Below, one piece after another: positions 8,751 through 17,382 of a stretch of DNA of 64,000 bases (the first letter of the stretch is position 1; each line of letters opens with the position of its first letter). This DNA is from Mycolicibacterium litorale. GTDB lineage: Bacteria > Actinomycetota > Actinomycetes > Mycobacteriales > Mycobacteriaceae. A program made the translations under genes and the position numbers. The notes below the pieces were generated by a model that ran no database searches, was not told the origin of the DNA, and saw nothing but the letters and a program-made list of their open reading frames with translations. Location of the stretch: assembly GCA_002007745.1 (NCBI GenBank), contig CP019882.1, forward strand, positions 1,922,001 to 1,986,000. The letters run 5' to 3'.

Positions 8751-9350
8751 ATGGAACAACACGCAACGTCCACGGTCAGCGAGCCCGCAGTGGTGACGAG
8801 TCCGGCACGCCTTGCCCACGTGGTAATCCGGACAAAGCAGTACGATGCGGTGGTCGCTTGGTACAAGCTGGTTTTGGGTGCGCGGGTGCAATTCGAGGCG
8901 TCTGGCAAGATCTGCTTCCTCACCTACGACGACGAACACCACCGGATCGCAGTCGTCGACGTTCCCATACTGGTAGATCGTCCGCCGATGGCAACCGGTG
9001 TCGACCACATCGCCTTCGCATATGACAGCATGGCTGACCTCGTCGACACGTACGAGCGGCTGAAAGCCGCTTCGGTGGAGCCGTATTGGACAATCAATCA
9101 CGGGCCTACCATCTCGTTTTACTATCGCGATCCGGACAACAATCAGATCGAGCTGCAAGTCGACAACTTCGCCACGAACGAAGAAGTCAACGAGTTCTTG
9201 GCAGCCGAGTTTCCCACCAACCCGATCGGTGTGGAGCTCGACCCCGAGGAGTTCGTCGCGATGTTTCGCAGTGGGGTGCCCGAAGCTGAACTGCGCAAGC
9301 GTCCTGACATCGGGCCCATCGACATCTTCGAGGCAAGTCGGACCATCTGA
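8751..9350 (+). CDS. VOC-superfamily, one-domain extradiol-dioxygenase-like protein
   Basis: The 199-residue protein consists of two beta-alpha-beta-beta-beta modules (about 20-75 and 83-138) plus a C-terminal extension. His23, His86 and Glu134 fall at the first strand of module 1, the first strand of module 2 and the last strand of module 2. That is the His-His-Glu iron site of type I extradiol dioxygenases, with spacing close to that of BphC; Tyr124 matches a conserved active-site Tyr. This suggests cleavage of a catechol-type ring, which fits the neighbouring flavin monooxygenase and hydrolase. Other VOC activities (isomerase, thiol transferase) remain possible. ATG 8751 was chosen over an in-frame TTG at 8727. 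Confidence 0.75.
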   Translation: MEQHATSTVSEPAVVTSPARLAHVVIRTKQYDAVVAWYKLVLGARVQFEASGKICFLTYDDEHHRIAVVDVPILVDRPPMATGVDHIAFAYDSMADLVDTYERLKAASVEPYWTINHGPTISFYYRDPDNNQIELQVDNFATNEEVNEFLAAEFPTNPIGVELDPEEFVAMFRSGVPEAELRKRPDIGPIDIFEASRTI

Positions 9351-9473
9351 CCCGACCGAGCGGCGATGCGGACTCGCACAAGTTTGCGCCGCATGTGAGC
9401 AATTGGCCAATGGCTCACGGCCTCTGCAGATTCCGTATCACTGACCGTCATGCTTCCGGTCCCACCAGGGTAT

Positions 9474-9525
9474 TGCCTACACAACATTTGTTGTGATCTG
9501 ATTAACAACAGATGTTGTGTAGGCA
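9474..9525. promoter_or_regulatory. Double operator (sites 4 and 5) inside a 14-bp-arm inverted repeat
   Basis: Site 4 is ACAACATTTGTTGT (9481-9494) and site 5 is ACAACAGATGTTGT (9505-9518), with starts 24 bases apart. The outer halves also form a perfect inverted repeat: TGCCTACACAACAT (9474-9487) against ATGTTGTGTAGGCA (9512-9525). Two dimers could bind side by side, giving tighter control of the exported-protein genes starting at 9566. It does not look like a terminator because there is no T-run and the spacing is operator-like. Confidence 0.72.
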
Positions 9526-9565
9526 TCGGAGTCACACCTGATCTGGACGGGAGCGTGTTCACATA

Positions 9566-10456
9566 ATGGGATCCTCTAGTAAGCGCCAGCGCAATGGACG
9601 TGCGGCAAAGGCAAGCACCCGCGGTCGAGCGCGCACAGGATGGATAGGAACCGGAGCCGCGGCGGTCGCGATGGGCGCCGCCTTGGCCGGTGGCGCCGGC
9701 GTCGCGCAGGCGGACGCCGGCAGCACACCCTCTGGATCCTCGGCCGGCAGCCACAGCGCGTCCTCGACATCCACCTCGACTCATGCCGTCCGGCAAAGCC
9801 GCCCCGCAGGGGTCGCGAAGTCGGCGTCTGGCGTTCGCCGTCCGGCGCGTTCGCGGGCCGCCGCGGCGGGAACTGGTTCTCCTTTTGCCGCAGCAGCGAG
9901 AAGTGTTTCCCAGCAAGCAAATTCGAACATCTCGGCAACCACCGTAATTCCGGCCCATTCGGCTGTGGCGGCGCCGGCCAGAAAAGCGGCTCAATCGCCG
10001 GCCATGAGCCCCCGTACCGCGAACTACCGCGCTGGGTCGAGTCCGAAGTTCTCGTTGCTCGACGCGCTCGGTGCGGCGCTGGGAGAACTTGAACAGGCGG
10101 TGTCGGGGCGCCGGCTTACAGTGTCGACAACCCAGACCGGCCAGAATCTCACCACGGGCGTCATTACCGGCACCGTGAGCACCACCAACACCGATGACGG
10201 ATCACTCAGTTACCGTGTCAAAGTGGCGCCGAAGTACGGCACGCTCACCGTCGACGACTCTGGCGCCTATGTGTATACGCCCAGTGGCACTTCCCAGAAT
10301 GGGCAGGACTCGTTCGCGATCGAAGTGACCGACCGGCAGACCCAGGGTTTACTGGGCTTGTTACATTTCAGCAGATCGTCAGCGCTGACCGTCTCGGTGC
10401 AGTCCGACCAGCCGGCCCAGCTCGGCCTTCCCCCGGGGAGTTCGATGTTCTGGTGA
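9566..10456 (+). CDS. Exported protein: signal peptide, linker and cadherin/VCBS-like domain; probable N-terminal part of a split arylsulfotransferase
   Basis: The 296-residue product begins with a long basic n-region, a hydrophobic core at about residues 28-47 and a likely cleavage after AQA (residue 49). A Ser/Ala/Thr-rich linker (about 50-190) and an Ig/VCBS-like beta domain (about 195-285, with YGTLTVDDSGAYVYTP) follow. It stops a few codons after a C5G4 run. Just before the stop, the -1 frame reads on smoothly into the next gene, so the two are probably one protein of about 730 residues interrupted by a one-base change. If translated alone it would be a secreted beta-domain protein with no visible enzyme function. 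It is controlled by the double operator. Confidence 0.75.
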   Translation: MGSSSKRQRNGRAAKASTRGRARTGWIGTGAAAVAMGAALAGGAGVAQADAGSTPSGSSAGSHSASSTSTSTHAVRQSRPAGVAKSASGVRRPARSRAAAAGTGSPFAAAARSVSQQANSNISATTVIPAHSAVAAPARKAAQSPAMSPRTANYRAGSSPKFSLLDALGAALGELEQAVSGRRLTVSTTQTGQNLTTGVITGTVSTTNTDDGSLSYRVKVAPKYGTLTVDDSGAYVYTPSGTSQNGQDSFAIEVTDRQTQGLLGLLHFSRSSALTVSVQSDQPAQLGLPPGSSMFW

Positions 10457-11757
10457 ACAAGCCAGGGGGCGCGAGCGGATATGTCTTCTACACCAGGGGC
10501 CTGAATCTGGGAACTGTCGCCGCAGGCGGACAACCCTCTTTCGGGACGGGCTATCTCGAGATCGCCGACAAGGCGGGTCGAGCTGTGTGGGTCTATCAAT
10601 TGCCGGAGGGAGAATCGGCAATGGACTTCGCGGTGCAGACCTACAAGGGGCAGAGCGTCCTCACGTGGCTGCAGTGCAAGGGATTGGCGAGTTGTAAAGG
10701 TTACATCGCAGACAACAACTACAACATCATTGCCACCGTGCCCACCAGCCTCAACGGCACGGAGTTGGACGCGCACGAGTTTCATCTGACACCCGAGGGC
10801 AACGCCTTGGTCATTGGCGACAAGGAAGTGGACGCGGACTTGACGGCCATCGGTGGACCTCAGAACGGCAAGATCACCGACACTGTGGTCATGGTCGTCG
10901 ACCCGTCAACCGGCCAGGTCGTCGGCCAATGGGATCCCATGAAAGACATCCCCCTCACCGACAGTCTCCTGCCGTACCTCGGCGGCAGCTACGATGCGTA
11001 CCACGCGAATTCGGTCGATATCGGCCGAGACGGAAACCTCTTGGTTTCACTGCGAAGCACGTCGGCGATTTACAACGTCAATCCATACACCGGCGAAATC
11101 ATCTATCAAGTTGGCGGCAAGAACCCCACGATCACCTCCGGTGAAGGGGTGCAGTTCAGCGGCCAACACGACGCCCAGTACGTGGGACTCGACACCATAC
11201 AGCTCTTCAACGATGACAACTTCTTCCCCGGTGGCACGAATCCCTCTAGCATCCAGGTCATTCACATCGATCCCGTTTCGAAGACTGCAACTCTGGTCCG
11301 CGAGGTGGTGCACCCAGATGCAGTGAGCGCCTGGGCGACTGGCAACACGCAGTTACTGCCCAACGGCAATCTCTTCGGCAGTTGGGGTACCACCGGCCGC
11401 ATCAGTGAATTCACCGCCGACGGAGACCTCGTCTACGAGGCGACAACTCCCGATACGACCTACCGGGTGTTCCTCAATCAGTGGACGGGCGCACCGCTGC
11501 AGGGGCCGGAGATGACCGTGTCGACCGACGGTCAACCCACTGTCCGTGCGGTGTGGAATGGGGCGACCGAAGTCCGTCAATGGCAAGTGCTGTACGGAAC
11601 GACCCCAACGAACCTCGCACCGATCGCCACTGCCACGTGGAATGGCCTGGAAACCAGCATCCAGCTGCCGGCCGACGCGCCAAGTGGGTACTTCCAGGTC
11701 GAGGCGCTGGATGCCAACGGAACAGTACTGGGCCGCAGCGCACTGGTGGAAAGTTAG
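10453..11757 (+). CDS. Arylsulfotransferase (ASST)-like domain protein, probable C-terminal part of split gene
   Basis: The product is 434 residues from a GTG that overlaps the previous stop (GTGA). The sequence looks like the beta-propeller of the arylsulfotransferase-2 family: repeated blades, a conserved DAYHANSVDIG segment near residue 185 and SGQHDAQYV near residue 237, with candidate catalytic His residues. The family moves sulfate between phenolic compounds, or is related to enzymes that do, and acts outside the cytoplasm. As it stands this part has no signal peptide, so export needs the upstream half. The codons before the GTG in its own frame (encoding FDVL) also look like protein sequence, which supports the frameshift reading. 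A strong hairpin follows the stop. Confidence 0.72.
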   Translation: MNKPGGASGYVFYTRGLNLGTVAAGGQPSFGTGYLEIADKAGRAVWVYQLPEGESAMDFAVQTYKGQSVLTWLQCKGLASCKGYIADNNYNIIATVPTSLNGTELDAHEFHLTPEGNALVIGDKEVDADLTAIGGPQNGKITDTVVMVVDPSTGQVVGQWDPMKDIPLTDSLLPYLGGSYDAYHANSVDIGRDGNLLVSLRSTSAIYNVNPYTGEIIYQVGGKNPTITSGEGVQFSGQHDAQYVGLDTIQLFNDDNFFPGGTNPSSIQVIHIDPVSKTATLVREVVHPDAVSAWATGNTQLLPNGNLFGSWGTTGRISEFTADGDLVYEATTPDTTYRVFLNQWTGAPLQGPEMTVSTDGQPTVRAVWNGATEVRQWQVLYGTTPTNLAPIATATWNGLETSIQLPADAPSGYFQVEALDANGTVLGRSALVES

Positions 11758-11800
11758 CGCCCAGGGTTGACGGCTCGCAGCTAAGCGCAGCCTTTCGCAG

Positions 11801-11832
11801 AGCGCTCGGCTGGAGCTTTCCAGCCGAGTGCT
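11801..11832 (+). terminator. Rho-independent-type hairpin after the ASST-like gene
   Basis: A 14-bp stem (AGCGCTCGGCTGGA paired with TCCAGCCGAGTGCT, one G-T pair) closes a four-base loop (GCTT) and is followed by TT. It is 44 bases after the ASST stop and 87 bases before operator site 6. It should insulate the two transcription units; the short T tract is normal for mycobacteria. Confidence 0.7.
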
Positions 11833-11917
11833 TTACGTAGGAGCAGTCGAAATCCACTGCTGAGTAGTGATGTTGGAGTGTGACGGGGTTGCTTAACAGC
11901 GTAGATTGTGATGTGCT

Positions 11918-11935
11918 GAACAACAGCTGTTGTTC
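11918..11935. promoter_or_regulatory. Putative TetR operator, site 6 of 6 (perfect 18-bp palindrome)
   Basis: The sequence GAACAACAGCTGTTGTTC is a perfect palindrome, the most symmetrical copy, and contains the 14-bp core at 11920-11933. It lies 38 bases upstream of the acyl-CoA ligase that heads the six-gene catabolic operon. Confidence 0.75.
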
Positions 11936-11973
11936 TCAGTGTTGGTGCGGCGGCCGGAAAGAGGAGCCCTGCG

Positions 11974-13998
11974 ATGTTCGAGCGGTACGGCGGTCCTGAA
12001 AGTGGCGGTATGACGGTGACGTCGATCGATCTGGCTGTGTCGGAGCCAAGCAATTTGTGGCCCAAGTACGAGAGCCCCGAGGACCTGAGTGGCGTCGAGG
12101 CCATTCCGCTTGCCGAACGAGGACTGCCGGACTCGACGTATTCACTTCTGCTGCGCGCAGCCGCTCTGTGGCCGCACCGGAATGCGTTGACGGTCATTCC
12201 CGACGCGGGCCGTTGGCTTGCCCCGCTGGAGCGCAGCTACTCGCAGCTGCTCGGCGAGGTGAACAGATACGCGAATGTCCTGCACTGCCTGGGCGTCCGA
12301 CGCCACGACGTGGTGGCACTTATTGCACCGAACTGCGCTGAACTGATTTCGGCGACCCTTGCCGCTCAGGTTGCCGGAATCGCGGAACCGATCAACGGGG
12401 GACTGTCGCGGACGCATGTGGAGGAGCTGCTGCGTCGGTCGGGTGCCCGTGTCCTGGTTGCGGCCGGTCCGGAGTTGTCGCAGTCGACGTGGCAGCTCGC
12501 CCTCGATCTGGCTCGCGATGGATTGCTGGATACGGTACTGGCCCTGCGGCACACCCCGAGCGAACGCCCCCGAGAGCCGATGCCGGTTATCGACGACGTT
12601 CGGATGGGTTACCTGCATGAGCTCGCCGAAACACAGGATCCATCTGTGTATGTCGGACAGCCCCCCCAGGGATCGGATCTCGCCGCGCTGATTCACACCG
12701 GTGGAACCACCGGTGTGCCCAAACTGGCGGCCCTGCGCCATTCGGGTTTGGTCGCGAATGCCTGGATGATCGCGGCAGCTCCGGTGCTGGGTGAACACGC
12801 GACCTTGTTTTCTGCGCTACCGCTGTTCCATGTGAATGCACTCGTGGTCAGCGTCCTCACGCCTATGTTCAAGGGTAACAACGTCATCTGGGCCGGACCG
12901 CTTGGATATCGAGACCCGCTGTTGTACTCCGTGTTCTGGAAACTGGTTGAGCATTACCACATCTCGGCGATGAGTGCTGTTCCGACGGTGTACGCGGCGC
13001 TAGCCGATCACCCTGTCGACGCCGATATCAGCTCGCTGCGGCATGGCATCGTCGGTGCCTCCCCGCTGCCCCGAGCGGTTCGCCAGCGGTTCGAGCGCGA
13101 TGTCGGGGTGACGTTGGTGGAGGGGTATGGCTTGACCGAGGCGAGCTGCGCCAGTGCGCTCAACTTTCCAGGCGTGCTCCGGGAAGGTTCAGTCGGTCAG
13201 CGGTTTCCGTACCAGAACGCCAAGATCGTCGAGATCGATGCCCGCGGCGAGTGGCACGATATGCCGTCCGGGGCGACAGGGGTATTGGCCCTCAGCGGGC
13301 CAACCTTGTTCGAGGGATACGTGCTCGGTCAAGACGTCACGGGTGCTCCTCGACTCGACGGCCTGGGCGCTCTCGTGAACGGTTGGCTCAACACTGGCGA
13401 CCTAGCTCATCTTGATGCCGACGGATATGTCTATCTGCACGGCCGTGCCAAGGATCTGATTATTCGCAGTGGGCACAACATCGACCCGTCGGTCATCGAG
13501 GAAGTGCTGTTGGCCTGCCCTGGGGTCACCGGTGCGGCCGCGGTCGGCAGGCCCGATGTCCATGCCGGTGAGGTGCCGGTCGCCTACGTCACGCTCGCGG
13601 CAGATGCGTCGATCACCGAAGAAGAGATCATGGCGTGGGCCACCGGTCGGGTCTCGGAGCACGTCGCCGTGCCGAAGTCGGTGACCATACTGGACGAGCT
13701 CCCGCTCACCGCGGTGGGCAAACCCTACAAGCCACCGCTGAGGGCGGACGCAGTGCGGCGGGTGCTGACCGATGCACTCAGTGGCGTCGCCGGCGTCAGG
13801 TCTGTCACCACAACCGTCCGCGACGGCGTCATCGACTCCACGGTCGAATTGGACGACGGTGTCGACGAAACCGACGTCGCCGCGGTCCTCGACCGATATC
13901 CGTTGTCGTGGAGAGTAACCCACGCCGCTGACAGCGCAGCAGCTCATCTCGGAAATGACTCAGCACTTCGCAGTGAAAGGTATATACATGGTGAATAG
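11974..13998 (+). CDS. Acyl-CoA ligase (AMP-forming, FadD-like), first gene of catabolic operon
   Basis: The 674-residue enzyme activates a carboxylic acid to its CoA thioester via an acyl-AMP. Adenylation motifs are in order: HTGGTTGVPK (about 239-248), YGLTEAS (about 385), NTGDLA (about 472), GRAKDLIIRSGHNI (about 490) and GKPYKP with the A10 Lys (about 584). It is longer than usual because of a C-terminal extension of roughly 70 residues after the A10 lobe. GAGGAG about 10 bases upstream supports ATG 11974; an alternative ATG is at 12010. Its end overlaps the flavin monooxygenase start by 11 bases. The substrate is unknown; an aromatic or branched side-chain acid fits the neighbours. Confidence 0.9.
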   Translation: MFERYGGPESGGMTVTSIDLAVSEPSNLWPKYESPEDLSGVEAIPLAERGLPDSTYSLLLRAAALWPHRNALTVIPDAGRWLAPLERSYSQLLGEVNRYANVLHCLGVRRHDVVALIAPNCAELISATLAAQVAGIAEPINGGLSRTHVEELLRRSGARVLVAAGPELSQSTWQLALDLARDGLLDTVLALRHTPSERPREPMPVIDDVRMGYLHELAETQDPSVYVGQPPQGSDLAALIHTGGTTGVPKLAALRHSGLVANAWMIAAAPVLGEHATLFSALPLFHVNALVVSVLTPMFKGNNVIWAGPLGYRDPLLYSVFWKLVEHYHISAMSAVPTVYAALADHPVDADISSLRHGIVGASPLPRAVRQRFERDVGVTLVEGYGLTEASCASALNFPGVLREGSVGQRFPYQNAKIVEIDARGEWHDMPSGATGVLALSGPTLFEGYVLGQDVTGAPRLDGLGALVNGWLNTGDLAHLDADGYVYLHGRAKDLIIRSGHNIDPSVIEEVLLACPGVTGAAAVGRPDVHAGEVPVAYVTLAADASITEEEIMAWATGRVSEHVAVPKSVTILDELPLTAVGKPYKPPLRADAVRRVLTDALSGVAGVRSVTTTVRDGVIDSTVELDDGVDETDVAAVLDRYPLSWRVTHAADSAAAHLGNDSALRSERYIHGE

Positions 13999-15625
13999 CG
14001 AAAATCAGGTCGTAATCGTGGGCGGTGGGCCCGTGGGCATCGGTACGGCATTGGAATTGGCTCGGCACGGCGTGCCCACACTCATCCTCGAGGCTCGCAA
14101 TCGGGGCGAGTACAACCTTGCTCGTACGAACCTCACCAACATCCGGTCCATGGAGCACTTCCGCCGCTGGGGTATCGCCGATGATCTGCGCGGGAACGAC
14201 CCAGTCGAACGTGACTTCGCCCGCAGCATCACCTATGTGACCGCTCTCAACGGTCACGTCGTGCTCGACCTCGCACAGCTGGTCGCTTTCGACTTCCAAA
14301 TCCCATTCGCGTCCGATCGCCCGGTGTGGGCTCCCAACGACGCCATCGAGAAGACGTTCCAAGACAAGGCTGTCGAACACGCCCTGATCGACATACGATT
14401 CGGCTGCACCGTAACAGGATTCGAGCAGTCGGCCGACGGTGTGCGGATGGACTATCAAGACGGCAGCGGTACGGCGCTGACGACCACCGCCGACTATGTC
14501 ATAGCTGCTGATGGTAGCCGCAGTTCGATCCGTAAGGCACTCGGTGTGCGAATGGAGGGGATCCCCGAGCTGGCCGAGTTCAGCATTTGGAATGTCTATG
14601 CCCCGACGCTGAAGGATCGGATCGAGGTCGGGAAATCCTCGTTCGTTCTCTTCGTCAACGAACATCGCGACTACGCGATGTTGATTCCTCAGGGCAATGA
14701 CCATTACGAATTCGGCTTCGTCCCACGAGATGCCGATGCTGATGCTGACAGCTGGCCCCTCGCGCGGGAGGCGTTGTATCGCAACGCAGGATTCGAGTTC
14801 GACGCCGATCCCGTATCCGGCGGTGCGGTGACGATTCGTTCCCTGCTCGCGCCGAACTTCCGGTACGGAAGGATCCTCCTGGCCGGTGACGCAGCACATC
14901 TCATTTCTCCGATGGGCGGATTCGGGATGAACCTTGGTATCGGGGACGCGGCGGATCTCGGCTGGAAGCTGGCCGGTGTGCTCCAGGGATGGGGCGGCCC
15001 CGCACTGTTGGATTCCTACGCTCAAGAGCGCCGGCCTGTCATCGCGTGGATCCAAGAAGCCTGCCTTGTCAATACGGAGAGAAGCCCCGCGTCGTTCGCA
15101 CGCGACAACATCTCGGCAAGTACCCCGGAGGGTGAGGCTCTGCGAGAAGCCGTCGGCGAGGAGATCAGGACCGTCAAGCAGGCAGAATTCCAGAGTTTCG
15201 GCGCCCAGCTCGGATCGAACTATCACGGATCACCGATCGTGGTCTCCGACGGCTCGGAGCCGCCGACCTTGGCACAGGGGATCTACGAACCAAGCGTCAC
15301 CCCCGGTTGCCGCGCCCCGCACGTGTGGCTGGACAACGAGACGTCGCTCTACGACCGGTTCGGAGTGGGGTTCACCCTGCTGGTCACCGGCGATGAGCCG
15401 GTGGATACGTCGTCGTTCGAAACCGCCGCCAAGGAGCGCGGAATGCCGCTGGACGTCCTGGCCCTCAGCGTTCCGTCGATTCGCGAGATGTACGGGACCG
15501 GTTTCGTGCTCATCCGCCCGGACCAACACATCGCGTGGCGGGGCGACAGCACGCCTGCCGACGTCGGCGCAGTTCTCGACACGGTTCGGGGAGCGACAGC
15601 CCTGTGGCCTGTGGAGTCTGCGTGA
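13988..15625 (+). CDS. Class A FAD-dependent aromatic-type monooxygenase
   Basis: The 545-residue protein resembles the MhpA/PheA group of flavoprotein hydroxylases. It has the dinucleotide motif GGGPVGIGTALE (about 12-23), the DG segment AADGSRSSIRKALG (about 177-190), the FAD-ribityl motif LLAGDAAHLISPMGG (about 297-311) and a C-terminal thioredoxin-like domain (about 430-540). Such enzymes use NAD(P)H and oxygen to hydroxylate phenolic rings, often making the catechol that an extradiol dioxygenase cleaves. ATG 13988 is chosen because AAAGG sits seven bases before it and the Rossmann strand starts soon after. The next gene starts on its stop codon (GTGA). Confidence 0.9.
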   Translation: MVNSENQVVIVGGGPVGIGTALELARHGVPTLILEARNRGEYNLARTNLTNIRSMEHFRRWGIADDLRGNDPVERDFARSITYVTALNGHVVLDLAQLVAFDFQIPFASDRPVWAPNDAIEKTFQDKAVEHALIDIRFGCTVTGFEQSADGVRMDYQDGSGTALTTTADYVIAADGSRSSIRKALGVRMEGIPELAEFSIWNVYAPTLKDRIEVGKSSFVLFVNEHRDYAMLIPQGNDHYEFGFVPRDADADADSWPLAREALYRNAGFEFDADPVSGGAVTIRSLLAPNFRYGRILLAGDAAHLISPMGGFGMNLGIGDAADLGWKLAGVLQGWGGPALLDSYAQERRPVIAWIQEACLVNTERSPASFARDNISASTPEGEALREAVGEEIRTVKQAEFQSFGAQLGSNYHGSPIVVSDGSEPPTLAQGIYEPSVTPGCRAPHVWLDNETSLYDRFGVGFTLLVTGDEPVDTSSFETAAKERGMPLDVLALSVPSIREMYGTGFVLIRPDQHIAWRGDSTPADVGAVLDTVRGATALWPVESA

Positions 15626-16464
15626 ATTCGGCCGACGACGGTGTCGTTGCGGGCAGCACTGACATCGACGGGATACGTTGGGCTTACACCGAATGCGGTG
15701 ACGGTCCGCCCGTGATGTTCCTGCACGGGACGTTCGCCAGCGGCGCGATGTATCGGGACGTGATCCGCACTCTGCAGGACCGCTATCGCTGCGTCGCTGT
15801 GGATTTGCCGGGCCATGGCCGCAGCGGCTTCGATCCGCGGGGCTGGACGGTCGACGATGTCGCCAATGGTGTCGGCCAACTCATCATCGCGATCGGCGGG
15901 GGTCCCGTGACTCTGGTCGGTCTCTCCCAGGGCGGAGCAGTGGCGATGCGCGTCGCCATCAAGCACCCGGATCTGGTACGTGCGCTGGTGATTCAAGGGG
16001 CGGGACCGGATGGACCGGCTCGGGAGGCAGCGGAAGCGCTGGCCGCCTTTGGTCGAGTCCTCGCCGAAGCCGACGACGATCGGCGCCGTGCCGCGGCCGC
16101 GGAGCTGCAACCGGCGTTTCACGCAAACGGATGGGTTCAGGCCCATCCGCATGAAGCAGAACAGGAGTTGTCGGTGATCCTGCGACAGGATCGTCAAGCG
16201 ACGGAACTTGTGGCCCGGGTGCCGGGGGGTGCCACCAGCATCGAAGACAAGCTGGCTGACATCACCTGCCCAGCGCTGGTCATGTGGGGCGAGGAAGATC
16301 CACGTGCATTCTGGGGACCGAAGATGGTTGCCGCGATGCCGGCGGCCCGACTGGTCACCGTCGAACACGCCGGACACCACATGAATTCTGACGCGCCCGA
16401 CGTCTGCGCGGATGAGATCGGCCGATTCCTCGACGAAGTCCACACCGTGCGGACCGAGCCGTAG
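15622..16464 (+). CDS. Alpha/beta-hydrolase, C-C or ester hydrolase of the catabolic operon
   Basis: The 280-residue protein has the alpha/beta-hydrolase fold. The oxyanion region is LHGTF (34-38), the nucleophile elbow GLSQGG has Ser102, the acid is probably the Asp in GEEDPR (about 220) and the catalytic His is in EHAGHH near residue 253. By position it could be the MhpC-type hydrolase that splits a ring-opened product, but the fold alone does not prove it. The GTG start overlaps the monooxygenase stop; longer upstream reading is Arg/Ser-rich and unlike the family. Confidence 0.87.
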   Translation: MNSADDGVVAGSTDIDGIRWAYTECGDGPPVMFLHGTFASGAMYRDVIRTLQDRYRCVAVDLPGHGRSGFDPRGWTVDDVANGVGQLIIAIGGGPVTLVGLSQGGAVAMRVAIKHPDLVRALVIQGAGPDGPAREAAEALAAFGRVLAEADDDRRRAAAAELQPAFHANGWVQAHPHEAEQELSVILRQDRQATELVARVPGGATSIEDKLADITCPALVMWGEEDPRAFWGPKMVAAMPAARLVTVEHAGHHMNSDAPDVCADEIGRFLDEVHTVRTEP

Positions 16465-16488
16465 CCCGACGAACTCGCGAAGGAAATC

Positions 16489-17382
16489 ATGCGTATCTAC
16501 AACGTGGACGGGCGTGCCACCCTCAGCGTCGGCGACGGAATCGTCGACATCGAAGATGCCAGCGCCGGCGCATTCAGCTCAGACCCGCAAACGGTATTCG
16601 ACCGGTGGGACGAGGTAGGGCGCTGGGCGGCCGAATTTCGGGGTGCCCCGGTGGCACCGTTGCCCACTGGCGTCCACATCCAAAGTCCTGTCCCACGCCC
16701 GCGGCAGATATTCGCCATCGGCATCAACTACGCACTACATGTCGAAGAATCCGGCCTCGAGATGCCCTCTACGCCGACGGTATTCGCGAAGTTCCCGGCC
16801 TCGATCACCGGTCCCTATGAATCGATCGCTCTACCGGACGGAGCTGTTGACTTCGAAGCGGAGCTCGTCGTCGTCATCGGTGCCCACGCCGATCGCGTCG
16901 CGTCGGATGACGCATGGCGCTATGTCGCGGGGCTGACAGTCGGGCAGGATCTTTCGGAACGCTACACGCAGTGGAGCGGATCGCCGCCGCAGCAGATGAG
17001 CCTCGGCAAGTCATTCGCCGGATTCAGCCCGCTCGGTCCCGCCGTCGTGAGCCCGGACGAATTCCCGGATCCAGACGACGTCGCGTTGGGGTGCAGTGTC
17101 AACGGCACGGTCATGCAGCAGGCGCGGACAAGTGACATGATCTTCTCGGTCCCCGTCCTGATCGAGTACATCTCGGGCATCGTGCCCTTGTTACCGGGGG
17201 ACGTCATCTTTACCGGCACCCCAAGCGGGGTCGGCTTCACCCGTACGCCACAGGTCTTGCTCACCCCTGGCGACGAATTGACAACCTACGTAGAAGGTAT
17301 CGGCGAGATGCGGCACACCTTCACCAAGCGCTCGGACGGTCCGTCGACACAAGTGAAGGATCAGGCGACATGCTCTGGGTGA
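16489..17382 (+). CDS. Fumarylacetoacetate hydrolase (FAH) family enzyme
   Basis: The 297-residue protein has a short N-terminal domain and a C-terminal FAH domain (about 75-280). The metal-site pattern is visible as the acidic pair in DFEAELVVVIG (about 123-133) and Asp in VGQDLSER (about 151-158), followed by the family's FTGTPSGVG loop. FAH-fold enzymes include fumarylpyruvate hydrolases, decarboxylases and 2-hydroxypentadienoate hydratases (MhpD type). The last would follow an MhpC-type hydrolase in a meta-cleavage route, but no aldolase gene is nearby. AAGGA lies nine bases before the ATG. It overlaps the next gene by 13 bases. Confidence 0.88.
   Translation: MRIYNVDGRATLSVGDGIVDIEDASAGAFSSDPQTVFDRWDEVGRWAAEFRGAPVAPLPTGVHIQSPVPRPRQIFAIGINYALHVEESGLEMPSTPTVFAKFPASITGPYESIALPDGAVDFEAELVVVIGAHADRVASDDAWRYVAGLTVGQDLSERYTQWSGSPPQQMSLGKSFAGFSPLGPAVVSPDEFPDPDDVALGCSVNGTVMQQARTSDMIFSVPVLIEYISGIVPLLPGDVIFTGTPSGVGFTRTPQVLLTPGDELTTYVEGIGEMRHTFTKRSDGPSTQVKDQATCSG

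Noticed and set aside
9474..9525. Considered as a transcription terminator for the VOC gene.
   Set aside because: The loop is 24 bases and itself a palindrome of the operator type, and no T-run follows; operators explain it better.
14771..14790. GCGTTG-5-CAACGC inverted repeat inside the flavin monooxygenase gene.
   Set aside because: It lies in the middle of a well-conserved coding region, and the codons are ordinary; chance symmetry.
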